Shown: positions 1-10,630, numbered from the stretch's first letter. The stretch: DNA of 64,000 nt from Azolla caroliniana (GCA_043228905.1 JBHGNT010000022.1:1922001-1986000), one strand, 5' to 3'. Numbers and translations are program-made. The notes: a model not told the origin generated them from the sequence alone.

Positions 1-634
1 TGGTTCCATCCTCTATCCGAATGTTGTGTTACATTCGACTCCGACTGGGACAGGACTCCCTTGTCCTTCCTCCTTGCCTCCTCATTTAGGATGCTTCTCT
101 TTACGGTTTGTAAAGACAAGTTCTCTTCTTGACAAGAGATGCTGAGAGTAACCACCAGGTTCTCCCAGCTATTTGGCAGTGTGCACATCAACAGAATGGC
201 CTACATCGCATCATCCAGGGGAAACTTGGTTGCAGCAAGTTGATTCACATACCCCATGAATGTGTTGATGTGTTCAACGATGCTCTCATCGTCTTTGTAT
301 TTCAGCCATATGATCTTTCTCATCAGTGAGGTTTTATTGAGCGCATTCTTCCTCTCATATAGACCCGACAGCTTCTGCCACATCTCGTGTGCATTTGTGT
401 CATTCACTACATGTTGCAAGACACTTACGTCGACGCATTGTCGGATGGTGGCCATCGCCTTTCTGTTAAGAAGTTTCCAATCTGACTCCAATACCCCCTG
501 GGTATATCTGCTCTGTCGACTGGCTCATATAGGTCTTTGACTATGAGAAGGTCCTCCATCTTTATCTTCCAGTCTGCATAGTTATGTGAGTTTAGAACTA
601 TCATGCCTGGGAAGCCGCTCACACCTCCTTCCAT
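1..634 (-). pseudogene. Ty1/copia gag remnant (UBN2-type), frameshifted
   Basis: On the minus strand two overlapping frames (634-425 and 491-201) give a copia Gag amino terminus. The first begins at 634 with a short leader and a residue pattern of the form LNSHNYADWKIKMEDLL. The second carries the gag-polypeptide helices (YERKNALNKTSLMRKI, then a stretch ending in HINTFMGYVNQLAATK). This is the UBN2/Retrotran_gag domain that forms the particle of copia elements. A frameshift near 450-490 separates the halves, so no full Gag can be made. The protein would continue left of the window. Its leader and 5' LTR lie immediately to the right (663-1174), with a GCTCTGATA stretch (minus-strand TATCAGAGC) at 648-656 typical of an initiator-Met tRNA primer site. 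Family assignment is confident; activity is unlikely. Confidence 0.8.
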
Positions 635-662
635 GCTTGCACCTCAAGCTCTGATAGCAAAT

Positions 663-1174
663 TGTTGAGAATTGATTCGTAAAACCACAAGATCAAACGA
701 TACTGAAAATACACAACGACACAGTACACAGATATTTATGTGGAAACCCTAAAACGGGAGAAAACCACGTGAGAGGGAAAAAAACTTCACTATACAGTGG
801 ATGTCCAGGACAGAGATTACAACACTCTGATTATGAGTGTATCAACCACACAAGGTTCTTGGTGTCTGCTGTTACGCACATAGCTATGGCGCCGCTCTCT
901 CTCCCTCTCTCTTTGTTTCTCTCACACATGTCTCTCTTACGCACACTTATCACAAGTTGTCTGTTTGCCCTAGATGTATTTATACTGATACATCATATGG
1001 ACTATTTACAATTGTAGCCACTGCTACATATCATTACTATTATTATTACTATAATAATAACAATAGTCTGTTTAAATAATCGACTCTCTGTTGTCAACTC
1101 TTCGACTGTCGGCTATCGGTTGTTGGCTATTTCCGAACAGTCGGTTCCTCCCACTGGAGGGACATATCCCCAAT
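663..1174 (-). repeat. 5' LTR of the minus-strand copia element
   Basis: The block starts TGTTGAGAATTG at 663, next to the primer-binding-site-like TATCAGAGC. It ends near 1174 in a sequence resembling the cccaaca terminus of the LTRs at 52180 and 10080. It shares with the 51.7-52.18 kb LTR the motifs 'gtggaaaaccct...gggaaaa' and 'ggactatttacaatt.tagcc', so both belong to one LTR superfamily. It includes a CT-rich stretch (896-935) and an (ATT)n-like patch (1033-1065). The right edge is approximate. Confidence 0.6.
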
Positions 1175-1194
1175 AGAAACAACGGGCCCAGTCG

Positions 1195-1398
1195 GACAAC
1201 AAAAGACAATACACGGGTTTAATGGAAAGCTTCAAATGCACAGAAAGAGAGCGGGAGAGACAGAGAGAGTGGAACATAAACTCAATTCAAAATAATAAAT
1301 ACTCTATATATTGAATGTGCTGAGAGAGCACTTTTATCCAAGTCCTTAAAAGGATTGATTCAAGTACCGACAGTACTTGAATGCTTTAGTAGCATCTT
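1195..1398 (-). repeat. LTR fragment of the TGTTGAGAGAC copia family
   Basis: Read on the minus strand this matches part of the LTRs at 13638-14039 and 18066-18467: the GTACTGTCxGTACTTG palindrome-like patch, the AAAAGTGCTC..TGAGCAC block, the CTCTCTCTGTCTCTCCC stretch and the CATTAAACC end. Both ends are missing. To the right it abuts a copia gag fragment in the opposite orientation, so it is a rearrangement relic rather than a solo LTR. Confidence 0.6.
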
Positions 1399-1419
1399 GA
1401 GCCATATGGCTTCGCACAT

Positions 1420-1770
1420 TGCATAAATTTTTCCTTGTGGAAGTAGATGATGCAGGATGTGTTGATCATTAGAAGACAAGTATAGCGAAAAATCTGCTTC
1501 CATGAGAGCCGAAGAGTGGAGATCCATAGACGAAATCGTGCACTCCACTATCCAAATGCACTTGGCCGAAAATGTCTACTTCAGCATGGCCAAGGAGACA
1601 ACATCTTTCTCGTTAAGGGAGAATTTGCAAGTAGTGTACGAAAAGAAGTCCTCCTCGTCGAAACCCATATTGAGTCAATAGCTATTCAATATGAAGATGA
1701 GAGAGTCAGATCCTGCTACCTCCCACATCAACACCTTCAGCCGGGTGTTGTTTGAACTCTCCTCCCTGTT
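1420..1770 (+). pseudogene. Ty1/copia gag fragment
   Basis: Plus-strand translation in shifting frames gives WK-MMQDVLIIRRQ, then MRAEEWRSIDEIVHST, then VYEKKSSSSKPILSQ and ATSHINTFSRVLFELSS. This is the gag domain of the copia family whose LTR and gag start lie at 50093-51443 (there WKEMMQDVLIIQRQ). At least two stop codons and a frameshift interrupt it. It is a short non-functional remnant; the sequence after about 1770 is no longer recognisable as gag. Confidence 0.65.
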
Positions 1771-2330
1771 GGCCGCCTTGGCCGGCCAAGTGGGAAAGGT
1801 CAACAAGGAGAAAAGACAAAGGGGCGGTTATGGTAAGTGAAAAGGATGGGTGGGGTCATAGCGTAATGAAGAGGGAGTAACAGCCATAACGTAGGGATAA
1901 CTTAATCGTAATTAATTTTTAAATAAAAAGTAATGGTTCACACGTCGAGCGTAACCACCCATGACCTTGTATATAAAGGGCAAGGAAAACTTGTAATAGC
2001 GAGTGATAATTTTGTATTCAAACATCTGCAATATAGTTTTGGTTTGCCTTCCTTTCTGTATTCCCATAACTCTTCGTATCTGTTTCGTGTCGAGTTCATT
2101 TTCTGTGTTGAGTCATATACGCTATGTATGCTATTGTGTAAGAAGTTGGTTGTAGCCTTCTTCCAAATCTCCACAGTCTTCACGATTAAGTTAACACTTA
2201 CGAGATCAATGTATAGTCACCCATATCATGGTTACGACGTACTCTCCCATTCCTAAACCATAATACCCTTAAGCCGAACCCCGAAGGACTGAGGATTCGG
2301 CACCATGTCACCTTAACGGGTAACACTTTT
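1771..2330 (+). repeat. probable gypsy LTR (plus strand)
   Basis: AT-rich non-coding DNA with a promoter-like TATATAAAGGG at 1969-1980, followed by a GC-richer end (ccgaaccccgaaggactgaggattcgg) and a possible LTR 3' edge in gggtaaca near 2328. It lies directly upstream of a plus-strand gypsy leader and gag (2625 onward), which is the position of a 5' LTR. No second copy is in the window, so limits are inferred. Confidence 0.4.
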
Positions 2331-2624
2331 GGCACGCCTGGAGATATGGATGTCGTCTAGCTGAACATCGGGGAATGGATATCGTCTAGCCGCAGAGGTA
2401 GCAAAGAAGCAAAAGGCAGAGGTAAACCCCAAACTTGGGCAGAATCCTGGAAGGCGGGAAACCTTGCCGCGGAAAAGGCACACCTCGACACCCGCTTACC
2501 GGATCTCAACGAAACCGTGTTCGAGTTTGCACTCACCGAACAAAGCACGAGTGGTCAGGAGGTACTCTCCCCACTACACTCGGTCATTGAAAGCACCAGT
2601 AGCACTTGTGAGACAAACCTCCCA
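2331..2624 (+). other. leader between gypsy LTR and gag, no gene seen
   Basis: About 290 bases lie between the putative LTR and the first recognisable Gag codons. There are two imperfect copies of a 'ggatatcgtctagc' word (2345-2360 and 2376-2391) and no convincing ORF. It is probably the untranslated leader of the plus-strand gypsy element. Confidence 0.35.
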
Positions 2625-3330
2625 CCATGACCTTCTCTTATCCCCGTTACAATGGTGAACCCGATGCTGAGGCTCACACACATTCTTTTCTTAACGTCTG
2701 GAACGCGAACCATGTGTCACAATGATTCCTGGAGGCCAACACCAACGCCTCTAAGATCACGGAGTTTGGGCTTACACTCAACGGACGAGCAGCGCGGTGG
2801 CATTCGCAGCTCGATCTCTCGACCTTCATGACATTTGACCAGCACCTCCGCACGACATTCATTCGGCTATTTCACCAGAGTGTTCGACAACGCGAAATCA
2901 TTGGTCAATTCTACTCTATCCGACAGTTCAATCAAGAATCTATCACCGATTTCGTAACCGGATTCTAGAACTTAAGAAGCTAGCTTACGTGGGCACCTAC
3001 CAAGGACGAGGCTAAAGAAACCTTCCTCGCCATGTTGCATCGCCCAGGTTCTTCGGCCAAACAACGAACACGGTCATAGACCAGGTTCTTCGGCTCGAGC
3101 TAGAAGACACCAACGAAGGAATTTCCATGGCATCCTTACGGCAGACATTTTGGCACGACGATGAGTATCGTTTCCGGTAGGCCATTCAATGCACAATCTG
3201 CCTTAACCTAGGACACTCAGCAGTCGATTACAATGCAGGCTCACTGCCCTATTTGCCACTCTCAAGCACATACAGTTGACCAATGCGAGTACAACCTTTT
3301 GAATTGACCCTTGGCGCCAGTTTGGCGTAT
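2625..3330 (+). pseudogene. Ty3/gypsy gag remnant, N-terminal half
   Basis: The plus strand encodes a degenerate Gag with several stops. It begins near FSYPRYNGEPDAEAH and runs through LTLNGRAARWHSQ (the NGxAxxWW-like core of gypsy Gag) to VRQREIIGQFYSIRQF and ESITDFV. Near 3238-3310 it carries a zinc knuckle CPICHSQAHTVDQC, which fits CX2CX4HX4C. The same family is found on the minus strand at 9533-9907 (HTIDQCEYNLLN shared). Stops at about 2724 and 2967 show it is dead. Confidence 0.7.
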
Positions 3331-3535
3331 CGAACTATAGCGTAACAATCGGCAACCCAATGACCGATTTTGACAAGACAAGTGTTATTAGAATGCGGAT
3401 CGGAATTGGCATAATGACCGTAATAACCGAGATGATGATCAATGTTGGGACGATGACGATCAAGAGGAAGAGGCCTATTGTCATAACGACTGCTATAACA
3501 ACCATGGAGGGCGGCACTACGAGAATCAGCACTCC

Positions 3536-3985
3536 ATGAATAATCGAGGTGGGCAAGCTAAAGCACGGATGTACGAAGGCGATAGGCAACCTCGTCACCA
3601 GCAGTCCCACGACAACAGATTGGAGGAAGACCAACGCCACAATTACCGCAAGAAGCCTCAAAATACGCGGCAACATCAATCTCAACAACGACCTCGAGAT
3701 GAACCCACACCACCTCCCGAGCCCATCGCTCCACTCACAACAGAAAATGATGAGTCCAATCTACATTGTTTTATTTGTCAACAGCCATGGCATTACGCGA
3801 CTCAGTGTCCACAATGCGATAAGGGCAAGGGACCAACGGTGAACACGATCATGGCAGAAGTACAACAGGTGACCACACATAGCAAGTTGAAAGCAGCTGA
3901 GTGGGAAGTGCAAGATGACATAAGGAAAGTTGTGAAAGCTTGGGTAGACAATGCCAATGAGGCTAACATTGATCGCATGCGTTAG
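3536..3985 (+). pseudogene. Ty3/gypsy gag C-terminal region with second CCHC knuckle
   Basis: A 149-codon open stretch continues the degenerate Gag. It is rich in Gln, Arg, His and Pro (nucleic-acid-binding tail). At 3767-3808 it holds CFICQQPWHYATQC, a perfect CX2CX4HX4C retroviral-type zinc knuckle that would bind element RNA. With the knuckle near 3240 this gives two CCHC motifs, but the linker between them contains stops. It is followed by a protease-like region. Confidence 0.7.
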
Positions 3986-4084
3986 GATGCGGCAACCGAG
4001 GCAACATTGTTCCATACAGAGGATGCTACGACAGGGCAGGATCCGGTATAGCAGGCCATCGCGGACTACCATATCACCCTCACA

Positions 4085-4500
4085 ATGAGCAAGTTGTTAA
4101 ATTTGGTTCCTCGATTCCAGCAAGCCATGGAGGCTCGTATGCATAACACAGACTGGGTAATGATTCCTACAAATTTTGCCGAATCTATTACAAGGCCGAC
4201 CGTGGTAGATCACCATAACCCGACCATTAAGGTCATCTTAAAAGGGGAGGAAATCTCAGGGTGTATAGTCGATGGCGGTTCTGGCGTGAACAACATTAGC
4301 AAAGCCACTTGCAACCGCCTTGGCATTACCAATTGGGAGGTATGCCCGGTTTGGCTCCGCATGGCGGATACATGATCTGTCCGCTCGCTAGGTCTACTTC
4401 GCAAGCTAAAGATCATGATAGGTGGCCATACATTCAACATCTCATCCGTCGTATTAGCCCTAGACACTCTTGGTGCTTACCCCACCCACTAAAACTATGA
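4085..4500 (+). pseudogene. gypsy aspartic protease remnant
   Basis: The open stretch 4085-4375 contains the aspartic-protease signature IVDGGSGVNNIS around 4265-4300. DGGS instead of DSG/DTG is the form common in plant Tat/Athila-like gypsy elements. After a frameshift the downstream translation (ISSVVLALDTLGAYPLLL-like) corresponds to the second half of the protease. No reverse transcriptase follows because another element's LTR begins at 4694. Confidence 0.65.
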
Positions 4501-4693
4501 CTCCGTTATATGCAGAGGTCCACATGCTTGAGGGGTTAGAATTATCTGGACGTGAACCCTCGAATCGTGCCCTTGTTCGACATCGATGTCATCGAGATGG
4601 TCAGGCCATATGCCACACTAGCAACAATCGAAGAAGAGCACTACGAACCCGACATGGAGACTCTTATGGAACTCTATAGGGCGCACAACGTGT

Positions 4694-5153
4694 TGTCGCG
4701 GTTTTCCACGAGTATGTGTTAAAACGGGTAGGATCACGGGGGTCTTGGACCAAGGAGTCAAAGGGAGTAGGAAGATCAACTGCGACGGAGTGTCTGGTCG
4801 GTTACCGGAACCCGGACAACGTATGTATAGGTTCGCAGAACAAACCGTTGTCACAGTATTCTGCGGGTACGTGTAGGATCTTAGGCGGGACCACGGGGGC
4901 CCTGGACCAAGGAGTGCAAGAAGAGAGAAGAGAGATACCCGAAACAAGGAGACACACGGGGAACAATTGAATGAATAGATCAAAATAGAAAGAGTACAAC
5001 TAGCCCGGACGGTAATAGAGTTGTGCGCTCGCCAAACAACAACACACTCCCACTCACACACACAGACACACACATTGATTCAACAAGGAGCCTTTGTCGG
5101 GAGCTCACGGCTTCCTACACAATCAGAGGCTTCCAACCCAAACCCAACACGAA

Positions 5154-5188
<35 letters not shown>

Positions 5189-5535
5189 GGGACCCAAACT
5201 AGCAGCACTTCCTTCTCCGAAAACGCATATCGCTCCTTAGTCCTCTCTCCCTCATTTTATAAACCAAGGAGAGGGAGGGTTGTCACATCAGTTCGTTAAG
5301 TCGGCCGCTTCGAACAGAGATTCTCCTCAATCTTCTCCGCCAAAATCCTCCACCTTCCTCTCTATTCGTGGAGGACCTTCAAGTAACAATTAAATCCTAC
5401 TCCCTAGTACTTATTGGTCATATGTTATTTACATGTGTTCATACATAGAGGCTAAATTTTGGTCTTCATCCATGTAAGCACCCGTTCTCACGCATCCGGC
5501 TTTGTTCCTCTTTACAGCCAGAATTTCCCACGACA
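4694..5535 (-). repeat. gypsy LTR (minus strand), 842 bp
   Basis: The block runs from TGTCGCGG at 4694 to CACGACA at 5535. Its plus-strand start is the reverse complement of the LTR ends at 11261 and 13634 (tactcgcggatttccgcgaca, 'ccaagacccccgtgg'), and its end matches the TGTCGTGAAGATTTCC start at 10631. It therefore belongs to the same family as the non-autonomous element at 10.6-13.6 kb. The 'cacggggg..ctggaccaaggagt' word is duplicated inside it (4735-4775, 4893-4920). A (CA)n run sits at about 5157-5183. A polypurine tract (minus-strand ggtgggggtgga) flanks it at 5536-5552. Confidence 0.75.
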
Positions 5536-5544
5536 TCCACCCCC

Positions 5545-6756
5545 ACCAAACTGCACATCCACTGGTATGTGCCGAGAGAGAAGAGGTGGGAATTCTAGTC
5601 ATTCGATTACTCTTCGTCATCCGGTCCATCGGTTTCCCAATCCTCGTCCGGTCCTTTCAGTTCGTCGTCCTCGCCTCCAAACTCCAGGTCCGGGTCCGGT
5701 TCCGCTTCCTACCCGCTTCTTGAAGGCCTTTATCCGCTTCCCCGCAACCAGTACCGCCATGTTGGTCTCGTCGAGCTCCACTAGGTGATATGTGGCGTTG
5801 TCATTCGCTCTTGTCACCACATAAGGCCCGAACCATCTCCGCGCAAACTTCCGCGTTGCCCTGTGCTGGTTTTTGAGGCTACTATCATAGACCAGCACCC
5901 AGTCACCCTCCTCAATCTTCTTCGGTCGTAGCCGATGTGTCCGATCAAAATTGCCCTTGTTCCTCTCCCTTGCTGTGTACAGCTTTGCCTTCGCTCGCTC
6001 CAAGTCCTCCGATCTCCAATCTACCTGTCGGATCTGTGCTACCAGCAGCTCTTCTCTACTCATCTCATTCGTCTAGTCGATCGCGGTCCATGAGGAAATC
6101 CTCCGCTACACCGACATGATCGGTTTCTGTCCATACATGAGCTCGGTCGGCATGTACCCAGTTACCAAACTATGTGTAGTTCTATCGGCCCATAAAGCAT
6201 AAGGTAGAAATTGTGGCCAATTCCCGACTTGTCCCTTGCATGCCCGTACAAGTGCCTTCACAATCAGCCTGTGCCGGATTGTACGCCGTAGTGAGAGAAA
6301 GCTTCATCCCTAACCGGTCGAACAACTCCTCGGATTCTTGTGCGTCCAACTCTCCTCGGTCGGCCACAATCTCCCCTATGCACCCATACCAACAAATCAC
6401 CTCCTCAACCAGGAATCGACACATAGCCGCGGTCGTTTTGGTCTGAAGTGCAGAGTAGTCGTGGTCATTTTGTTCTGAAGCGCTCTACCCTCTATTTGGT
6501 TTGTCAAATCCCCCCGTGCAAACACCAACTAGTGCATTTGCCCTACCCCCATTGGCATCGTCACTAAGTCTACCATCCACTTGAAATGAACGATCAACGG
6601 GTAGGTCGGGTGTAACTCGTCCTTGTGACGGATTACGGAATGCATTTGGCAGCTCTCATAGGACGTCACAAACTGGTGCACGTCACGATACATTCCCAGC
6701 CATCAATACTTCTCCTTTACCTTCTCGATGGGCCAATCTGAACCAAGGGCTCTCGT
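5545..6756 (-). pseudogene. Ty3/gypsy integrase remnant
   Basis: Read right to left. About 6730-6480 gives the integrase N-terminal zinc-finger area (VHQFVTSYESCQMHS) and start of the core. 6424-6182 gives core residues EIVADRGELD and FDRLGMKLSLTTAYNP, where the second catalytic Asp sits in VADRGE and the third acidic residue region is degraded. 6063-5617 gives the C-terminal domain with GDWVLVYDSSL, FARRWFGPYVV and TYHLVELD, the GPY/F module. Integrase inserts the cDNA into host DNA. Frameshifts break it, and no RT or RNase H precedes it because a different repeat starts at 6757. Confidence 0.75.
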
Positions 6757-7129
6757 TGTCACAGACATGAGAACAGTCATGTCAAGATTTGAACTCTTGA
6801 CCTCTTGACATATATAGCCAAGTGTTGTGTTCTAACCAAGACATCCAAATATATGGGCATGTTATGTATATCTTGGTAGATTATTAGTAGATTATCTATT
6901 TCAAGTTCTAGGAGTTTTTAGAAAGTTCTAGAACTAGAAGGTTCTCAAGAGTTCTACAATATTCTCCCGAATATTCTCCAAAATATTCTAATGCATGTTC
7001 TTCGACTCACAGTATAAATAGTTGTAACCTCCTTGGCCCTTTTCAAGGGATTCAACACCAGTCACTGACACATCAATCTAGTATTCTCGTTTAGCCCCAT
7101 CTTCTTAAGTTCCTCGGATCATCACTCCC
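6757..7129 (+). repeat. left LTR of a non-coding LTR element
   Basis: It is a direct repeat of 8847-9219, both about 373 bp, starting TGTCACAGACATGA and ending near gatcatcactccc. It contains a TATA-like AGTATAAATAG at about 7012-7022 and clustered TTCTAGAA palindromes. The first 90 bases on the minus strand resemble a tRNA (GAGTTCAAATCTTGAC as a B box). Orientation is taken from a purine-rich tract (aaaggagaggataa) before the right copy. Exact 3' edge is uncertain. Confidence 0.7.
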
Positions 7130-7339
7130 CCACATCTCGAGTTTCTATCCTCGTCACTTCTAGTTTGTAGCTCCATCATCCGTTCTCTGTCCGAGTCTGC
7201 GCTTGGTGTGTCCGTGATAGTTTGAATCCCTTCCAACTAGAAGCACTACCTATCTTCGTCATCGCCCTTGCTTCTAGAGTTACCATCGTCACCGTCATTG
7301 GTTCTAGAGTTACCATCATCAACATCCCTTTGTTTTCTA

Positions 7340-7700
7340 TCTTCCTCGCCATCTCTATCCTCTTAGTTTCTTTTCATCATCGTCTTTGTCTTTTCTCTCC
7401 TAGTTTCTTCTCATCTCTATCTCCTAGTTTCTTCTCATCATCATCTCTATCTCTGCACTTCTTAGCATCTTCCACATCCCTATCTCCTAGTTTCTTCTCC
7501 TCATCATCTCTATCTCTACACTTCTTATCATCATCCACATCCCTATCTTTGCATTTTTTGCCATTGTCATCCTTCACCTTGTATTTCCTACCGTTTTCAT
7601 CTCTATCTATGTGTTTCTTATTATCTTCGTCACTTTCTTTGCATTTCCTATCACCCTCATCCTTGTCTTTGTGTTTTCTATCATCCTTGGTATATGTGTC
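7340..7700. repeat. C/T-rich imperfect tandem repeats
   Basis: Imperfect repeats of words such as 'tctatctcctagtttcttctcatcatc' make the plus strand read as Ser/Leu/Phe-rich and the minus strand as Lys/Asp/Arg-rich peptide (KCRDRDDDEKKLGDRD-like, 7577-7377). The composition explains both ORFs; no known domain is visible. Confidence 0.65.
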
Positions 7701-7904
7701 TTTGTGTTTCTTCAGAACCTCAACATCTCGATCTCTTTGTTTCTTATCCTCTTCATCTCTTTCTCCGCTTCCATCATTGCCATAGTCAAAGTCGTTGCTT
7801 CCAAAGTCACTTCGTGAACGTCATTGCCTTCATTGCTTCACCTTCAACATCATCATCTTCAACCCTATTGTTGTCATCATCAACACTACTTTGCCTAGCT
7901 ATCA

Positions 7905-8780
7905 TTGTCGTCAAGTGTTCCAGTTCTTGGTGAGGACCATGTAGGGTCACTCACATCCATTGGTGTTTGTGTCTTCGGTGAGGACCCCACATGGTTGCTC
8001 ACGCCCTTTGATGTTCATGTCTCTGGTGAGGACCGTACATGGTCTCTCGCGGTCGTTGATGTTCCAGTTCCCAGTGAGACTGCACATGGTCACTCACGTC
8101 CGTTGGTGTTCGTATCTCCGGTGAGGACCGCACATGATTGCTCATGCCCGTTGGTTTTCCAATTCTCGGTGAGGATTGCACATGGTTGCTCACGTCCGTC
8201 AGTGTTCGTGTCTCCGGTGAGGACCGCACATGGTTACTCATGCCCGTTGGTGTTCCAGTTCCTGGTGAGGACCGCACATGGTCGCTCATTTCCATTAATG
8301 TTCCTGTCTCTGGTGAAGACCGGACATGGTCTCTCACGACCTTGGTGTTCGTGTCTCTGTTGAGGACCGTACATGGTTGCTCACACCCGTTGGTGTTCCA
8401 GTTCCCGGTGAGGACCGCACATGGTTGCTCACATCCATTGGTGTTCCAATTCCCGGTGAAGACCGCACATGGTCGCTCACATCCATTGGTGTTCCTGTCT
8501 CTGGTGAGGACCGCACATGGTCACTCATGTTAGTGTTCTAGTTCTCGATGAGGACCGTAATTGTCGCTCACACTCGCGTTGGTGTTACAGTCTACGGTGA
8601 GGACTGAACATGGTTGCTCACACTCACATTGGTGTACAATCTCCAGTGAGGACTGTACATGGTCGCTCACGCCCGTTGGTGTTCTAATCTATGGTTAGGA
8701 CCACACATGGTCGCTCACATTCACCCGTGCTCGTATTTCTGGTGAGGACTACTCATGGTCACTCACTTGTCAACGTAATT
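7905..8780. repeat. 48-bp minisatellite, about 18 units
   Basis: Units of the form ggtgttcca..tcccggtgagg / accgcacatgg..gctcac recur every 48 bp with 5-20 percent divergence. Because 48 is 16 codons, the reading frames stay open on both strands for long stretches: a 16-residue repeat around GVPVPGEDRTW on plus, SDHVRSSPGTGTP on minus. Ends fade into diverged units near 8560-8780. Confidence 0.85.
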
Positions 8781-8846
8781 TGGTTTTCTCATTTAGCTCA
8801 CCCCTACACCACGCTTTTGAAAAGGAGGTCGTAAAGGAGAGGATAA

Positions 8847-9219
8847 TGTCACAGACATGACAACAGTCATGTCAAGATTTGAACTCTTGACCTCTTGACA
8901 TATATAGTCAAGTGATGTGTTCTAACCAACACATCTAAATATATAAGCATGGTATGTACATCTTAGTAGATTATTAGTAGATTATCTATTTCAAGTTCTA
9001 TAAGTTTTTAGAAAGTTCTAGAACTAGAAGGTTCTAGAGGGTTCTACAATATTCTCCCGAATATTCTCCAAAATATTCTAATGCATGTACTTCGACTCAC
9101 AATATAAATAGTTGTAACCTCCTTGGCCCTTTTCAAGGGATTCAACACCAGTCACTGACATGTCAATCTAGTATTCTAGTTTAGCCCCATCTTCTTAAGT
9201 TCCTCAGATCATCACTCCC
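8847..9219 (+). repeat. right LTR of the non-coding LTR element
   Basis: Near-identical to 6757-7129 with scattered substitutions (for example ccaag/ccaac, gggcatgtt/aagcatggt). The flank before it is purine-rich. The right flank is a gypsy integrase of a family different from the left flank, so the insertion site has been rearranged since. Confidence 0.7.
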
Positions 9220-9907
9220 AAATGTCCCCCTTGATCGCTAATTAGCTCTATGAGACAACCAAAACGGCACCAAATGTTCTCATACAAGAATTTCGTTGTT
9301 GAAGTTGTCGTGTCATCGCAAAGTGCCTTCGCCTCCACCCATTTTGTACAATTATATGTGGCCACGAGGATGTATTGATTCCCTATACGAGCCGCCACTG
9401 GGGTGAAAGGGCCCCATTTCTGAAAAGATTCCAATAGCAACACTAGTTGGTGCGGCATGCGGGCACGTTCTCTATTTCCTACTTCTTTATTGCTCCGACC
9501 TACCCATTCCTATTTCGATTCGTAACCGTTATCTACCCTTTTTCCACTTGGACGTCCAGACCGGCCAACACCAATGTTGCAGGTCTATTCAACAGGTTGT
9601 ACTCACACTGATCTATTGTATGTGCCCTTGAATGGTATAAAGCATTATGCATCCTTATTGTGCATTCGAGTGTAGAGTGGTCGGGATTGAGGCACGTTGT
9701 GAACTGCACCACTTGCCAGAATCTGAGCTCTTCCTCCTTCGGCAACGCTCTTTGTAGTGTCCCCATCATCATGGTATTGCAATTTTGTGCCTGATCCATA
9801 TCGAGCACCCTGTCAATCACTTGGTCGATGTTATTCGTCGTGAAATCTAGGAACACTAGTGTCCTCCGGAGTGGCTCCCATACAATCGTAAAAAATATTT
9901 CTTTCAC
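9220..9907 (-). pseudogene. gypsy debris: integrase core piece and gag piece
   Basis: Minus strand 9458-9204 gives an integrase core fragment: FTPVAARIGNQYILVATYNCTKWVEAKAL, with the first catalytic Asp region degraded, then FGCLIELISDQGGH with the second Asp. Minus strand 9907-9533 gives a Gag of the same family as 2.6-3.3 kb, including HSRAHTIDQCEYNLLNRPA. The order is not that of an intact element (integrase reads downstream of gag with protease, RT and RNase H missing), so a large internal deletion has joined them near 9460-9530. Confidence 0.65.
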
Positions 9908-9924
9908 ATCCTCCTCTGGTAGTG

Positions 9925-10080
9925 ATCAGGACAATTGTTTCTGCAAATTCTGAAATCATACAACATACAACCTACAACATTTATGGCTATTTACAAATGT
10001 ATCCTCTAAATCGGCTATTAAATCGATTTTCGATTTCGATTTTGACCGAGGCCAACGGGGGGACCTGTTTTCCCAACACA
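9925..10080 (-). repeat. copia LTR fragment
   Basis: The sequence ending gttttcccaaca at 10080, with upstream 'ggctatttacaaatgtat' and repeated 'aatcgattttcgattt', parallels the right half of the LTR at about 52000-52180. Only about 150 bp is recognisable. Confidence 0.5.
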
Positions 10081-10630
10081 GAAATCGTGGTCACCAAAAT
10101 TGTGTTTATTCTGAACTAAGTCTTAGTCGCAAACACAATGTATTCCCTTTCAAAATACTATCCAAAGGTGTGGTTGCAGGGATAGAATTATGTGTGCATA
10201 CAATTATGCCTTATCCAGTTATGTTCTCCGAATCATATATATTATTTGATTATCCCATGCACTATCTAGTACACAATCTGGATATGAATTAACACGCGTA
10301 AGATCAAAACATAGGAGTTCAGAAGGCAAGTACACAAGATATAACACTTATATTACTCGCTCCCAATCAATCCAATCCGGACCCCTTAAATATAGGTATC
10401 TGATTCTGATACAAAATGGTGTTTACCTGGATTGGTACATCTTTCCGTATTTGGCACCTCCTAATATCTTTTCTTTTAATCTATTTTTATTACAACGTTT
10501 CATTAATTACTTTATTTCCTAATATCCCCCCTGCTTCCGGTTCCCAATGCTTCCGAACTCTGATTATCCGGTTATCCTTCTTCAATCCTCCAACAGCCTG
10601 GTAACAAGAACCACACATACGAATTGACGT
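10081..10630. other. 550 bp with no recognisable gene
   Basis: AT-rich sequence between an LTR fragment and the next LTR. The longest open frame (62 codons at 10416) is hydrophobic and without family resemblance. Nothing functional can be supported. Confidence 0.4.

Larger units (their letters stand above)
7130..8846 (+). mobile_element. internal region of a non-coding (LARD/TRIM-like) LTR element
   Basis: The 1.7 kb between two direct LTRs has no Gag or Pol similarity. It consists of a pyrimidine-rich tract (about 7340-7700) and a 48-bp minisatellite (about 7905-8780). The long open frames here come from these repeats. With no enzymes of its own, the element could only move using proteins from another family. 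No clear tRNA primer site follows the left LTR and no target-site duplication was found, so a simple duplication of the LTR sequence is an alternative. Confidence 0.5.

Noticed and set aside
1360-1548. Minus ORF containing a CEAIWLK-like RNase H word
   Set aside because: Only about seven residues match; the rest is antisense to a gag fragment. Mentioned only as part of the mosaic.
7222-7785. 187-codon Ser/Leu/Phe-rich plus-strand ORF
   Set aside because: It is generated by C/T-rich imperfect repeats; no domain, no start context, and the antisense strand is equally open.
7905-8541. Long plus and minus ORFs of 16-residue repeats
   Set aside because: The 48-bp period keeps frames open on both strands; kept as a minisatellite rather than a gene.
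7905-8780. Possible CRISPR array
   Set aside because: Units are contiguous with no unique spacers, repeats are diverged, and the context is a eukaryotic retroelement.
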